Origin: an uncultured Pelagimonas sp.
Lineage (GTDB): Bacteria; Pseudomonadota; Alphaproteobacteria; Rhodobacterales; Rhodobacteraceae
Reading direction: 5' to 3'
Assembly (NCBI GenBank): GCA_947497905.1
Contig: CANMIH010000001.1
Span: forward strand, 248,001 to 312,000
DNA: 64,000 nt
Position 1 is the first letter of the stretch. Each line of letters begins with the position of its first letter. Position numbers and translations under genes: made by a program. Below, one piece after another: positions 36,141-46,781 of this stretch. The notes beneath the pieces are model-generated. The model saw only the letters and a list, made by a program, of their open reading frames with translations, was not told the origin of the DNA and searched no databases.

Positions 36141-36298
36141 GCCACCCTTTTGGACCTTTGGTCCTTAATCTTATCCTGTCACTTTGCATGACTAATATCA
36201 GACAGGGCCTGAGTTGCACCTCAAATTTATGCCACTCTCATTGACCCCGCGCGCCAGCCCGCCTAATCAGACCACAATCTGATCCCAGGAGCCCCATT

Positions 36299-37228
36299 AT
36301 GGCCGATACTCTGCCCAAACCGCGCAGTTTCCAGGAAATCATCCTGCGACTCCAGACCTACTGGGCGTCGAAAGGTTGTGCGATCCTTCAGCCTTACGAC
36401 ATGGAAGTGGGCGCTGGTACATTTCACCCGGCAACCACATTGCGGGCGCTGGGCTCAAAATCCTGGGCGGCGGCCTATGTACAGCCCTCGCGCCGTCCCA
36501 CCGATGGACGCTATGGGGAAAACCCGAACCGGTTGCAGCATTATTACCAGTATCAGGTGATCATCAAGCCAAGCCCGCCTGATCTGCAGGCGCTCTATCT
36601 GGGGTCGCTTCAGGCCATCGGTATCGACATGGAGCTGCATGATGTGCGCTTTGTCGAAGATGACTGGGAAAGCCCGACGCTGGGTGCCTGGGGCTTGGGT
36701 TGGGAAGTCTGGTGTGACGGCATGGAAGTGTCGCAGTTCACCTATTTCCAACAAGTCGGTGGCCATGACTGTACGCCGGTCTCGGGCGAGCTGACCTATG
36801 GTCTGGAACGATTGGCGATGTATGTGTTGGGTGTCGACCACGTAATGGAGATGCCCTTCAACGATCCGCAATCGCCCAGCCCTCTGACCTATGGCGATGT
36901 CTTCAAACAGACCGAAGAAGAATATTCGCGGTTCAACTTTGATGTGGCGGATACTGAGGTTCTGCTGCGCCACTTCGAAGAGGCCGAGGCCGAATGTGCG
37001 TCGATCCTTGCCCAAGAACAGATTGACCCGAAAAACGGCAAACGCATTGTCATGGCCCATCCGGCCTATGACCAGTGCATCAAGGCAAGCCATATGTTCA
37101 ACCTGTTGGACGCGCGTGGCGTAATTTCTGTCACCGAGCGTCAGGCCTATATCGGCCGTGTACGCGCCTTGGCGAAAATGTGTGCCGATGCCTTTGTTCA
37201 GACAGATGCCGGGGGTCATGCGGCCTAA
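36299..37228 (+). CDS. glyQ: Glycyl-tRNA synthetase alpha subunit
   Basis: A 309-residue catalytic subunit of the tetrameric (alpha2beta2) enzyme. The class II core shows [76 protein letters not shown] and [22 protein letters not shown] lies ahead of the ATG. It is separated from glyS by a small membrane-anchored gene; all three are on the same strand and close together. Confidence 0.98.
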   Translation: MADTLPKPRSFQEIILRLQTYWASKGCAILQPYDMEVGAGTFHPATTLRALGSKSWAAAYVQPSRRPTDGRYGENPNRLQHYYQYQVIIKPSPPDLQALYLGSLQAIGIDMELHDVRFVEDDWESPTLGAWGLGWEVWCDGMEVSQFTYFQQVGGHDCTPVSGELTYGLERLAMYVLGVDHVMEMPFNDPQSPSPLTYGDVFKQTEEEYSRFNFDVADTEVLLRHFEEAEAECASILAQEQIDPKNGKRIVMAHPAYDQCIKASHMFNLLDARGVISVTERQAYIGRVRALAKMCADAFVQTDAGGHAA

Positions 37229-37249
37229 GGGGCGCATGGAGTGAATGAT

Positions 37250-37774
37250 ATGGCAGGCAAGATAATTGCGGGGCTGATTGTTGTGGTTGCGTTGGTGTTT
37301 GGTGCGGTTGTCTATTACGCGCAGATCTATCACTTCTATGAAGAAGTGAAGGCGCAGGGCGTGGAAGACGTTCAACTGGTTGTCATGGCGACGGGCGAAC
37401 CCGAACCCATCTTGTATGATAGCTTCAAAGCCATCGACGCCGAAAGCTCGCCCATCCGCTACCGGGCCTGCTTTACCACCACGATGTCGATCCCGATGCT
37501 CACCGAAACCTACGAGCTTTATGAAAACGCCTCACCGCGTGTCGCTCCGGGTTGGTTTGACTGTTTTGATGCCGAGGCCATTGGCGAAGAGATCGACGCA
37601 GGTCGGGCTTTTGTATTCACCAGTCAGCGTAATTTTGAATATGGCATCGACCGCGTGGTCGCGATCACCGACGACGGGCGCGGCTATGTCTGGCACGAAA
37701 TCAATGAATGTGGCGATAAGGCCTATGACGGCACGCCTCTGGGCGACGACTGCCCGGAACGAGAAGGGAACTGA
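37250..37774 (+). CDS. DUF6446 membrane-anchored protein between glyQ and glyS
   Basis: A 174-residue protein with one N-terminal hydrophobic helix (IIAGLIVVVALVFGAVVYYA) and a periplasmic acidic domain with several Cys (YRACFTTTM, GWFDCFDAE, INECGDKAYDG, GDDCPERE) that could form disulfides. The ATG at 37250 has GGAG ahead; a GTG at 37241 is the alternative. It ends three bases before glyS. Genes like this sit between glyQ and glyS in Rhodobacterales, but no role in tRNA charging is known and the periplasmic topology makes one unlikely. Confidence 0.78.
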   Translation: MAGKIIAGLIVVVALVFGAVVYYAQIYHFYEEVKAQGVEDVQLVVMATGEPEPILYDSFKAIDAESSPIRYRACFTTTMSIPMLTETYELYENASPRVAPGWFDCFDAEAIGEEIDAGRAFVFTSQRNFEYGIDRVVAITDDGRGYVWHEINECGDKAYDGTPLGDDCPEREGN

Positions 37775-37777
37775 CCC

Positions 37778-39940
37778 ATGGCTGATCTTTTGATCGAACT
37801 GTTTTCCGAGGAAATCCCCGCGCGCATGCAGACCCGTGCGGCTGAGGATCTCAAGAAACTGGTGACCGATGGTTTAGTTGAGGCGGGTTTGACCTATGCA
37901 GGCGCCAAGGCTCTGTCGACGCCCCGTCGTTTGACCCTTGCTCTGGAAGGCCTGTCAGCGAATTCTCCGACCCTGCGTGAAGAGCGTCGCGGCCCCAAAG
38001 TTGGGGCACCTGAAAAAGCGCTCGAAGGATTTATGCGCGGCGCAGGTGTGACCCGCGACCAGCTGGAAGAGCGGGAAGAGAAAAAGGGTAGCTTTTACTA
38101 CGCGACCGTGGTGACCGAAGGCCGTCCGGCCACAACGATCGCTGCGGAAGTGCTGGAAAAAACCATCCGCAACTTCCCCTGGCCGAAATCCATGCGCTGG
38201 GGTGCAGGCAGCTTGCGTTGGGTGCGCCCACTGCACCGCATCACCTGTATCCTCACCGATGAAAACGGCACCGAGATTGTGCCAGTCGACATTGATGGCA
38301 TCACATCAGGCCAGACCACTGAAGGGCACCGCTTCATGGGCGGCGCGCCGTTTGAAGTAACTTCGTTTGAGGACTATGAGGCCAAGCTGAAAAAAGCCCA
38401 TGTGATCCTGAACGCGGAAGAGCGCGCTGAGATCATCTGGAACGACGCCACCAACATGGCCTTTGCTCAAGGGTTGGAAGTGGTTGAGGACAAGGGTCTT
38501 TTGCGCGAAGTCGCCGGATTGGCGGAATGGCCGGTTGTTCTGATGGGTGACATCGCTGATGATTTCCTTGGCCTGCCGCCTGAGGTGCTGCAGACCTCGA
38601 TGAAAGAACACCAGAAGTTTTTCTCGGTGCGCAATCCCAAGACCGGCCGGATCGAGAAATTCATCACCGTGTCGAACATGGAAACCAAAGACAACGGAGC
38701 AACCATTCTTGCGGGCAACCAAAAGGTTCTGGCGGCGCGTCTGGCGGATGCCAAGTTCTTCTGGGAAAACGATTTGCGCGTTGCGAAATCCGAGGGCCTC
38801 ACTGCCTGGACCGCGCGTCTGTCGAATGTGACCTTCCACCGTGAGCTGGGCAGCCAGTCCGAGCGCATTGCCCGTATTGCGACGCTGGCCAAAGAGCTGG
38901 CTCCGACCGTGGGCGCAGATACGGCGCTGGCGGAACAGGCCGCACAGGTGGCCAAGGCCGATCTGTCGTCGGAAATGGTCTATGAATTCCCCGAGCTGCA
39001 GGGCCTGATGGGCCGCTACTATGCCGAGGCCGCAGGTCTGCCCACCGAGGTGGCCAATGCCTGCGAAGCGCATTACTCGCCGCTGGGCCCCTCCGACGAT
39101 GTGCCGACCGAAGCCGTGTCTGCCACCGTTGCTCTGGCCGATAAGCTCGATACTTTGACTGGGTTCTGGGCAATCGACGAAAAGCCCACCGGTTCGAAAG
39201 ACCCCTATGCCCTGCGCCGTGCCGCGCTAGGGGTGATCCGGTTGATCGTTGAAAACAAGGTGCGTCTGAGTCTGAAGCAGGCCGTCGAAAGCGCTCTGAG
39301 CACACTTCTGAAAGTGGAAGAGTGGGAAGCCGCAGCCAAAGGCGCGTCAGGTGATGAAGCCAAGCAGTTGGAGCATCAGGTCCAGCATGCGAAGAAAATC
39401 ATCGCAACTGTGCCGTCGGATCTGCTCTCGTTCTTCCACGATCGTCTCAAGGTCTTCCTCAAAGACGATGGCGTGCGTCACGATGTGATCGACGCCTGTA
39501 TCGCGATGGAGGGCAATGACGATCTGCTGCGTCTGGTGTCGCGTGCCCGTGCGCTCAACACCGTTCTGGCAACCGAAGATGGTCAGAATCTTGTGCAGGG
39601 CTTTAAGCGCGCGAATAACATTCTGTCTCAGGCCGAAGAAAAAGACGGTGTTGAGTACAGCTATGGCGCAGATGTGAAATTTGCTGAAGACGACAGCGAG
39701 AAGGCGCTTTTCGCCGCGCTGGATACAGCTGAGGCGGTGATCACTCCGGCTATGAGTTCAGAAGATTATGCCGCCGCTATGGAGGCCATGGCGTCCTTGC
39801 GCGCACCAATCGATGCCTTCTTTGAGGCGGTTCAGGTGAACTCGGACAATCAGGTGGTGCGTCGCAATCGTCTGAACCTCCTGTCCCGTATCCGCCAGAT
39901 CTGTTCGCAGGTCGCGGATCTGACAAAGGTCGAAGGGTAA
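37778..39940 (+). CDS. glyS: Glycyl-tRNA synthetase beta subunit
   Basis: A 720-residue tRNA-recognition subunit partnering GlyQ. The conserved opening LLIELFSEEIPARMQ, the segment FPWPKSMRWG, and the C-terminal anticodon region (FFEAVQVNSDNQVVRRNRLNLL) are all readable; length is in the usual 690-720 range. Ribosome binding uses GAAGGGAA at the end of the preceding gene. A bidirectional terminator follows. Confidence 0.98.
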   Translation: MADLLIELFSEEIPARMQTRAAEDLKKLVTDGLVEAGLTYAGAKALSTPRRLTLALEGLSANSPTLREERRGPKVGAPEKALEGFMRGAGVTRDQLEEREEKKGSFYYATVVTEGRPATTIAAEVLEKTIRNFPWPKSMRWGAGSLRWVRPLHRITCILTDENGTEIVPVDIDGITSGQTTEGHRFMGGAPFEVTSFEDYEAKLKKAHVILNAEERAEIIWNDATNMAFAQGLEVVEDKGLLREVAGLAEWPVVLMGDIADDFLGLPPEVLQTSMKEHQKFFSVRNPKTGRIEKFITVSNMETKDNGATILAGNQKVLAARLADAKFFWENDLRVAKSEGLTAWTARLSNVTFHRELGSQSERIARIATLAKELAPTVGADTALAEQAAQVAKADLSSEMVYEFPELQGLMGRYYAEAAGLPTEVANACEAHYSPLGPSDDVPTEAVSATVALADKLDTLTGFWAIDEKPTGSKDPYALRRAALGVIRLIVENKVRLSLKQAVESALSTLLKVEEWEAAAKGASGDEAKQLEHQVQHAKKIIATVPSDLLSFFHDRLKVFLKDDGVRHDVIDACIAMEGNDDLLRLVSRARALNTVLATEDGQNLVQGFKRANNILSQAEEKDGVEYSYGADVKFAEDDSEKALFAALDTAEAVITPAMSSEDYAAAMEAMASLRAPIDAFFEAVQVNSDNQVVRRNRLNLLSRIRQICSQVADLTKVEG

Positions 39941-39980
39941 GCCTGACGCCGGTTCGGGCACCAAATGGTCTGAAAAACAA

Positions 39981-40007
39981 AAGGGTGGGGATCTCCCCAC
40001 CCTTTTT
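39981..40007. terminator. Bidirectional terminator between glyS and the EamA gene
   Basis: GGGTGGGG and CCCCACCC form an 8-bp stem; TTTTTC follows on the plus strand and TTTTGTTTTTC on the minus strand. It serves both convergent genes. Confidence 0.92.
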
Positions 40008-40036
40008 CTATTCGTACGACAGTTTCGCGGGCGAAG

Positions 40037-40945
40037 TTACGCGACTGCGCGCCGGGGTTGCCGCGACAAGAGCAGCCCACCAAGGATGAGGGCGAGTGCG
40101 GTGAAGAGTTGGGGCGGTACAGCTTCTGACAGCAGCGCGACACCAAAGATCACAGACCACACAGGAACCTGATAGTTCACCATGGACAGGAACGACGGAC
40201 CCGCCGACCGGGCCACCTGAACCAGCAACACCTGGGCCACCGCTGTGGGGAAAATCCCAAGGTAGAGGATAGCAATCAGGGGTGTGGTGGCGGGCAGAGC
40301 GGGCAGGCCTTCCTGCCACAGGGCCACCGGCACAATCATGGCCGCTCCGCAGATCAGTGCAGCAGCCGAGAGCGACAGCATATTCACCTTGGGGCACAGG
40401 CGGGTGATGATGGCGCCAATCGCATAGCAAAGCGATGCACCCAGGCAGGCGATCCGGGCCAGAGATTCAAAATCTGTTCCAGCTGAAGTGAAAGCATCCA
40501 ACCCGATCAACACCAGAACCCCAACAAACCCCACAGAGAACCCAAGGGTGCGGCGCAGGGTCATGCGCTCTTCGGGGACAAAGACATGTGAGAGCGGCAG
40601 CACAAACAGCGGCACAATCGCCATGCAGACACCGGCAAATCCGGAAGCAACATAGGTCTGCCCCCAACTGAGCAGAGTGAAGGGCAGGGCGTTGGAAAAC
40701 AGTCCCATACCAAAGGCCGCGAACCAGATGATCCGCCCATCAGACTGGCGAGGATCGGGTAGGGGTATGCCCATCACGCGGAGCAGGGCAAGAACGCTTA
40801 TCGCACCAATAAGAATGCGGGTCGCGGCAATGGTCATCGGGCCCATGCCCTCCAATGCCACTGACACCGCCATAAAGGAGGCGCCCCAGATGATGCCGAG
40901 GGTGATCAGTTTGATCCAATTGGTGAGGCCGGGTGATTGGGGCAT
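40037..40945 (-). CDS. DMT-superfamily (EamA) transporter
   Basis: A 302-residue protein with about ten hydrophobic segments in two EamA repeats (first about 10-140, second about 155-290), for example IWGASFMAVSVALEGMGPMTIAATRILIG at the start and YLGIFPTAVAQVLLVQVARSAGPSFLSMVNYQVPVWSVIFG in the second half. Members export amino acids, metabolites or drugs; the substrate is unknown. The ATG at 40945 with GGAG six bases ahead is preferred over 40975. The ilvC terminator lies just upstream, so it has its own promoter. Confidence 0.9.
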   Translation of the reverse strand: MPQSPGLTNWIKLITLGIIWGASFMAVSVALEGMGPMTIAATRILIGAISVLALLRVMGIPLPDPRQSDGRIIWFAAFGMGLFSNALPFTLLSWGQTYVASGFAGVCMAIVPLFVLPLSHVFVPEERMTLRRTLGFSVGFVGVLVLIGLDAFTSAGTDFESLARIACLGASLCYAIGAIITRLCPKVNMLSLSAAALICGAAMIVPVALWQEGLPALPATTPLIAILYLGIFPTAVAQVLLVQVARSAGPSFLSMVNYQVPVWSVIFGVALLSEAVPPQLFTALALILGGLLLSRQPRRAVA

Positions 40946-40973
40946 TTGAGGCTCCGCAGTGCCAGTTGAAAAC

Positions 40974-41002
40974 AAAAAAGGCGCGCCGATGATCGACGCG
41001 CC
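40974..41002 (-). terminator. Terminator of ilvC
   Basis: On the minus strand GGCGCGTCG-ATCAT-CGGCGCGCC forms a GC-rich stem (one G.T pair) followed by TTTTTTG. Confidence 0.88.
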
Positions 41003-41058
41003 TCTGAACAGTCAGGCCGCGGGGCAGAGCCCCGCTATCATCAAAGGATGACCGCCAC

Positions 41059-42093
<1,035 letters not shown>

Positions 42094-42213
42094 CTATTCA
42101 TGTTTTCGTTGGATGCAGAATAGGCGTTTGATCGTGAGAGTGTTTGCGTTTTTGATGACATTGTGGGATTTTGCGGTGAAATCATTCTCAAATTTTGGAA
42201 AGCTGGAAATTTC

Positions 42214-42669
42214 ATGCTCGATGATACGGATCGGCGCATACTTCGCTACTATCAATCCGACCCGGAAATGAAGGCCGGTGATTTGGCTGAACGTGCGGGC
42301 GTGACGGCGTCGACGCTCACCCGTCGGCTGGAGCGGTTGCGAGATGAGGGAATTCTACGCGGCGTGCGTGGGGTGATCCACTGGCCTAGTCTTGGATATG
42401 AAGTTGAAGTGAGCCTGCGTGTCACTTTGGACAAAACCCAGCCGCGCGCTTTCGATGAGTTTATCGCCGCTGCGCGGGATGTGCCCGAGGTCTTGGAAAT
42501 TCAAACCTTTCTGGGGCAGGTGGATGTGCGGTTGTCTGTGATTGCGCGGGATATGGGCCATTACCAGCAGCTGTACCGTGACCGTCTCCTGACGTTACCC
42601 CACATCAATGACATCGAGGCCTTGATGCATGTGGCGCGGTTGAAGGGCAAAGAGGCGCTGCCGCTATGA
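42214..42669 (+). CDS. Lrp/AsnC-family regulator, first of a pair
   Basis: A 151-residue regulator: N-terminal HTH (LDDTDRRILRYYQSDPEMKAGDLAERAGVTASTLTRRLERLRDEGIL) and a C-terminal AsnC/RAM ligand domain (EVSLRVTLDKTQPRAFDEFIAA). It starts 132 bases from the divergent ilvC start. The upstream in-frame ATG at 42163 is unlikely because it lies 50 bases ahead of the domain. Its stop overlaps the start of a second Lrp gene (ATGA). The likely effector is an amino acid, perhaps a branched-chain one, from the ilvC context. Confidence 0.92.
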   Translation: MLDDTDRRILRYYQSDPEMKAGDLAERAGVTASTLTRRLERLRDEGILRGVRGVIHWPSLGYEVEVSLRVTLDKTQPRAFDEFIAAARDVPEVLEIQTFLGQVDVRLSVIARDMGHYQQLYRDRLLTLPHINDIEALMHVARLKGKEALPL

Positions 42670-43121
42670 TTCAGTTGGATGAGATCGACCAGGCGCTGGT
42701 GCGCGCCCTTGCAGAGGACATGACCGCAAATGCCGGTGCACTGGGGCGAGAGCTTGGGTTGTCACAACCGGCCTGCTGGCGTCGGATCAAAAGGCTGCGC
42801 GCGGCGGGGGTGTTTCGTGGGGCGCGGCTTGATGTGGACGCGGCTGCGCTTGGCTTTGGTGTGACGGTGTTTCTGGGCGTCAAGCTGGCCACCAAAGGCC
42901 GGGTCAGCTTGGAAGATTTTGAACGCGCGGTTCAGGGGATCCCCGAGGTGCAGACCATCGAGCATGTTCTGGGCGCCTATGACTACCGTTTGCGGGTGGT
43001 GGCACGGGATATTTCCGATTTCGAACGGGTGCTGCGGCGGCGGATCATGACATTGCCGGGGGTCGGCAATTTGGATGCAAATGTGCTGCTTTCCGAAGAG
43101 CGGCGCCCCGGTCCGATCTGA
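42666..43121 (+). CDS. Lrp/AsnC-family regulator, second of a pair
   Basis: A 151-residue paralogue of the upstream gene: HTH QLDEIDQALVRALAEDMTANAGALGRELGLSQPACWRRIKRLRAAGVF, then the RAM domain with FLGVKLATKGRVSLEDFERAVQGIPEVQTIEHVLGAYDYRLRVVA. The two have the same length and share the domain order but are not close copies. Coupled start suggests equal amounts and possible heteromeric assembly, since Lrp proteins form dimers to octamers. The class V aminotransferase gene lies 147 bases downstream and may also be a target. Confidence 0.92.
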   Translation: MIQLDEIDQALVRALAEDMTANAGALGRELGLSQPACWRRIKRLRAAGVFRGARLDVDAAALGFGVTVFLGVKLATKGRVSLEDFERAVQGIPEVQTIEHVLGAYDYRLRVVARDISDFERVLRRRIMTLPGVGNLDANVLLSEERRPGPI

Positions 43122-43268
43122 AACCTTTTGGCGGAAATTTTCGACTTTCTTCGGATTTTGATGAAAAACCTTCCTCTCTATGTCGCTTGAGCGCCATCAG
43201 CGCCTCTGTCATCACGTAAGTTGACCCTGAGGGCGATCAACGGCCCGCTGGATAACAAGGAGGCTCAG

Positions 43269-44393
43269 ATGGCCCTATTGGACACTGTCGACCCAACCGG
43301 GATGGATGAATTTTCGGTCGTGTTTACGGACCGCTCGCTGAATCACATGTCAGCTAAGTTTCAGCAGGTTATGCGCGATATCTCTGGCATGCTGCGAGAA
43401 GTCTATAACGCCGATGGCGTGGCCGTGATTCCGGGGGGCGGCACCTTTGGGATGGAGGCCGTTGCCCGCCAGTTTGGCCGTGGCGCAGATGTGCTTGTGG
43501 TGCGCAATGGCTGGTTTTCCTATCGCTGGAGCCAGATTTTTGAGGCCGGTGGTTTTGCGGGCGAGACCACCGTCATGAAAGCGCGTCGCGCAGGCAATGC
43601 GGCGGACAGCGCCTTTGCACCGGCGCCCATTGAAGAGGTTGAGGCCAAGATTGCCGAGACCAAACCTCAGGTGGTTTTTGCGCCGCATGTTGAAACGTCC
43701 GCCGGGGTGATCGTGCCCGATGACTACATCACCCGCATGGCGGCCGCCGCACATGAGGTTGGTGCGCTCATGGTGCTGGACTGTATCGCCTCGGGGTGCG
43801 CTTGGATTGATATGAAAGCCACGGGTGTGGATGTGCTGATCTCAGCTCCGCAAAAGGGCTGGTCCTCGACACCCTGTGCCGGGTTGGTGATGTTGTCCGA
43901 ACGCGGTATGGCCCGTCTTGCTGAGACCACCTCTGATAGCTTTGCTGTTGATCTGAAAAAATGGCAACAGATCATGGCAGCCTATGAAAACGGTGGCCAC
44001 GCCTATCATGCGACAATGCCCACCGAAGGTCTGGTGATGTTCCGCGACACCATGCTGGAAACCAAAGACTATGGGTTTGATAAGCTGCGCGAGGCGCAGT
44101 TTGATCTTGGCAACAAGGTGCGGGCGCTTTTGGCAAACAAAGGTGTGAAATCTGTTGCCGCCGAAGGGTTTGGCGCGCCGGGTGTTGTCGTGAGTTATAC
44201 CAGTGACGCGGAAATTCAGTCAGGCCGGGCCTTTGCCGCCAAAGGTATGCAGATCGCCGCAGGCGTGCCGCTGCAATGTGATGAGCCCGAGGGCTTTTCG
44301 ACCTTCCGTCTGGGCCTGTTTGGGTTGGATAAGCTGTATGATGTGGACGCAACCGTTGCGCGTTTGCAGGCGGTGCTCGACGAGGTTCTCTGA
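43269..44393 (+). CDS. Class V aminotransferase (alanine-glyoxylate / serine type)
   Basis: A 374-residue PLP enzyme. The PLP lysine is Lys196 in ISAPQKGWSS; VIPGGGTFGMEAVARQF (cofactor phosphate region), VFAPHVETSAGVIVPDDYI and LDCIASGCAWIDM complete the fold-type I, class V layout. Likely donors and acceptors are alanine/serine and glyoxylate, but the exact reaction is not decided. AAGGAGG precedes the ATG at 43269. Coming after the two Lrp genes, it may be under their control. The true start is set by this ribosome site. Confidence 0.88.
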   Translation: MALLDTVDPTGMDEFSVVFTDRSLNHMSAKFQQVMRDISGMLREVYNADGVAVIPGGGTFGMEAVARQFGRGADVLVVRNGWFSYRWSQIFEAGGFAGETTVMKARRAGNAADSAFAPAPIEEVEAKIAETKPQVVFAPHVETSAGVIVPDDYITRMAAAAHEVGALMVLDCIASGCAWIDMKATGVDVLISAPQKGWSSTPCAGLVMLSERGMARLAETTSDSFAVDLKKWQQIMAAYENGGHAYHATMPTEGLVMFRDTMLETKDYGFDKLREAQFDLGNKVRALLANKGVKSVAAEGFGAPGVVVSYTSDAEIQSGRAFAAKGMQIAAGVPLQCDEPEGFSTFRLGLFGLDKLYDVDATVARLQAVLDEVL

Positions 44394-44502
44394 AGCTTAC
44401 AAACGGGGGCGCCTGTGGGCGCCTCCGGATGGTTTGCGTTCAGGCCACGCAGGCCTTGGGGCGATGCCCCAAACCCCGGTGCGTTTTTGTTCACATGTCG
44501 CG

Positions 44503-45693
44503 CTATTTAGCGCCAAGACCCAATTGCATCAGCGTCTCGCGGACGGGTTTGATGCTATAAAGCGCATCGAGCGCTGCGGCGCGTGTGTCGCGGAGCAGGG
44601 GATTTGACAGCATTGAGGTTTTGTTCAGCGCCGTGATCCCGGCGACACGGGCGCGGATGTCGGGCATGCGGGCGCGGTGATAGGCGCCAAGCATTTTGGC
44701 ATCCCCGAGGTGGTCGGGTTGCGCTTTGGCCAGATCAAGCAGCGTAGAGAGGTCGCGCAGGCTCATGTTCAGGCCCTGTGCACCAATGGGAGGCACCACG
44801 TGGGCGGCTTCGGCCACGAGGGCCAGACGCTGTCCGGTCAGGTGGGTGGCTTCTTGCGCGATGATGGGCCAGATTGTGCGACGCGATGCGAGTTTGAGCG
44901 GACCGAAGAGGTGGCAGGACCGGTCAGACATGGCCGTTTCAAAGGCCGCGTCGTCGAGGGCGTAAAGCTCTTGTGCGTTGGGGCCCTCTTCCATCCAGAC
45001 AATCGCGGAAGACGGGAGGCCATTGTGGTCCGGCAGAGGCACAAGTGTGAAAGGCCCTCCGGTGCGGTGGATTTCGGTGGACACATTGCAGTGTGGAATC
45101 GGGTGGGTGACGGCAAAAGCCAGAGCCTTTTGACCAAAGCGTGTTGTCTTCACATCAATCCCGGCCGCCTGTCGCATGGGTGAATTGCGCCCATCGGCTG
45201 CGATCACAAGGCGGCAGCGCACCCGGCTGCCATCTGTGAGACCAACGCGGGCTTCAGCTTCACGGGTGAACAGCGTTGTGGTGCCGGTGCCGGGACGGAA
45301 ATCGACCTTGGGCATTTTGGCGAGGTGGGCGGCCATTTCCCGGCGCAATAGCCAGTTGGGCAGGTTCCAGCCAAACGGCAGGTCCGAGATATCTGCGGCA
45401 TTGAAGTCTTTGGTCACCCGCGGCTCCGGCGTTGGTCCACCGGCGTCGACAATCCGCATGATCTCGAGCGGCATGGCATGGTCGGCAAGGGCGGCCCACA
45501 GGCCAGCGTCTGACAGAAATTGTTGAGCCGGTTGCAGAAAAGCCGTGGTGCGCAGGTCTGCGCCTGCGGTGTCGCGCTCGGTGATGGGCGGTGTCGGATC
45601 AACACAGAGCACGGAAAATCCGGCTTGGCCAAAGGCCGCAGCGGCGGTTAACCCGGCGATGCCACCGCCCGAAATCACGATATCATAGTCCAT
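44503..45693 (-). CDS. ubiH: UbiH/COQ6-family FAD monooxygenase
   Basis: A 396-residue class A flavoprotein hydroxylase, most likely for a ring hydroxylation in ubiquinone synthesis. Motifs: VISGGGIAGLTAAAAF (FAD ADP loop), LRREMAAHL, VIAADGRNSPMR (DG motif), and LVAEAAHVVPPIGAQGLNMSLRD, where most family members have GDAAH. The NPLLRDTRAAALDALYSIKPVRETLM tail matches UbiH proteins. Which ring position it acts on (UbiH, UbiF or UbiI role) cannot be read from sequence. Confidence 0.88.
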   Translation of the reverse strand: MDYDIVISGGGIAGLTAAAAFGQAGFSVLCVDPTPPITERDTAGADLRTTAFLQPAQQFLSDAGLWAALADHAMPLEIMRIVDAGGPTPEPRVTKDFNAADISDLPFGWNLPNWLLRREMAAHLAKMPKVDFRPGTGTTTLFTREAEARVGLTDGSRVRCRLVIAADGRNSPMRQAAGIDVKTTRFGQKALAFAVTHPIPHCNVSTEIHRTGGPFTLVPLPDHNGLPSSAIVWMEEGPNAQELYALDDAAFETAMSDRSCHLFGPLKLASRRTIWPIIAQEATHLTGQRLALVAEAAHVVPPIGAQGLNMSLRDLSTLLDLAKAQPDHLGDAKMLGAYHRARMPDIRARVAGITALNKTSMLSNPLLRDTRAAALDALYSIKPVRETLMQLGLGAK

Positions 45694-45757
45694 GGCCGAT
45701 CTCCTTTCACCCTATGTAGGGCGAACCGGGACCAGATGCCATGCGGCCACTTGGCGG

Positions 45758-45955
45758 CTACTTGCCGACCGTGATCAACATCAAGATGCCGTAGATGACA
45801 GGCACTGCGGCGAGCGCGGTCATGGCCAGGCCTGGCAGACCAAAGAGCAATGTGTTGACGGCAAAAAGCGCTACGATGACCAGGGCTATAAGATAGAAAA
45901 CCGCTGTGCTGGAGAGGCCTGATTTGGAAGACGTGGTTTGTTCGGCGGTGGTCAT
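45758..45955 (-). CDS. Small two-helix membrane protein
   Basis: A 65-residue protein with a hydrophilic Thr/Ser N-terminus (TTAEQTTSSKSGLSS) and two hydrophobic segments (AVFYLIALVIVALFAVNTLLFG and GLAMTALAAVPVIYGILMLITV). The start at 45955 follows AGGAG and is preferred over the in-frame ATG at 46036. Located downstream of the HAD gene and upstream of ubiH-like, all on the minus strand. Function unknown. Confidence 0.72.
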   Translation of the reverse strand: MTTAEQTTSSKSGLSSTAVFYLIALVIVALFAVNTLLFGLPGLAMTALAAVPVIYGILMLITVGK

Positions 45956-46043
45956 GGGACACTCCTGTTTCTGCAGTGCAGAAAACATAGGTGCCCGTGC
46001 GAGATGTGACAGGCGGAGAATTGTCGCATCTCGCATGTCTGTT

Positions 46044-46688
46044 TTACGTCAGCTGCGCCAGAAACGCGGTGAGATCATCTGTGTGGTGATGAATATGGGC
46101 GGCAGGTTCAGGTACCGGCGCGACGTGAACGGTGCGCATCCCCAAGGCGTGAGGCACTGCAAGATTGCGTGGATCATCCTCAAACATCGCGGCCTGAGTT
46201 GGATCAAGACCATCTTTCGCAAACACTTTTTCGAAAGCGGCTTGGTCAGGTTTGGGATGATAATCCGCATGCTCCACGCCATAGATCGCCTCAAACAGGT
46301 TTTCCAGGCCACGCGCCTTCAGAACATTGGCCGCGTAGGGCGCACTGCCATTGGTGTAGACAATACGCCGGCCCGGCAGCTGTGCGATCAGTTCGGCCAG
46401 ATCGGGGGCTGGCGAGAGAACATCAAACGAGATGTCGTGCACCTCTTCCATGTATCCTTCTGGATCAATGTCATGGTGGCGCATCAGACCGGCAAGCGTG
46501 GTTCCGTGATCGCGCCAGTAGGTCGTGCGCAACGCGTCGGCTCTGTCCCGGCTGACACCTAGCTCGCGCATGACATAGGCGGTCATCTTTTCTTCGATTT
46601 GAGGAAACAAGCGTTCGTGCGGAGGATAAAGTGTCTGGTCGAGGTCAAAAACCCAGGTCCGAATGTGAGAAAAATGGCGTTTGGGCAT
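46044..46688 (-). CDS. HAD-superfamily pyrimidine 5'-nucleotidase-like
   Basis: A 214-residue HAD phosphatase. Motif I is VFDLDQTLYPP (nucleophile and acid Asp), motif II is IVYTNGSAPYA, motif III is the Lys in YHPKPD, motif IV is MFEDDPRN. The cap and the LYPPH opening are those of the SDT1/YjjG-like pyrimidine nucleotidase group. The GntR gene is divergent. Start MPKRHFSHIRTWVFDLD at 46688 fits the family. Confidence 0.88.
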   Translation of the reverse strand: MPKRHFSHIRTWVFDLDQTLYPPHERLFPQIEEKMTAYVMRELGVSRDRADALRTTYWRDHGTTLAGLMRHHDIDPEGYMEEVHDISFDVLSPAPDLAELIAQLPGRRIVYTNGSAPYAANVLKARGLENLFEAIYGVEHADYHPKPDQAAFEKVFAKDGLDPTQAAMFEDDPRNLAVPHALGMRTVHVAPVPEPAAHIHHHTDDLTAFLAQLT

Positions 46689-46781
46689 GGGATCTCGTTT
46701 TGTCTTGAGGGATAGAGGCGCCAAGCGCTTGAATCCCGCCGTGGCCCGTGTCTATCGTGTGTCGCGCGTTAGGAGATATAT

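Noticed and set aside
44394-44502. GGCGCC palindromes after the aminotransferase gene
   Set aside because: Short, self-complementary GC-rich sequence without T-run; not separable from chance in this GC content.
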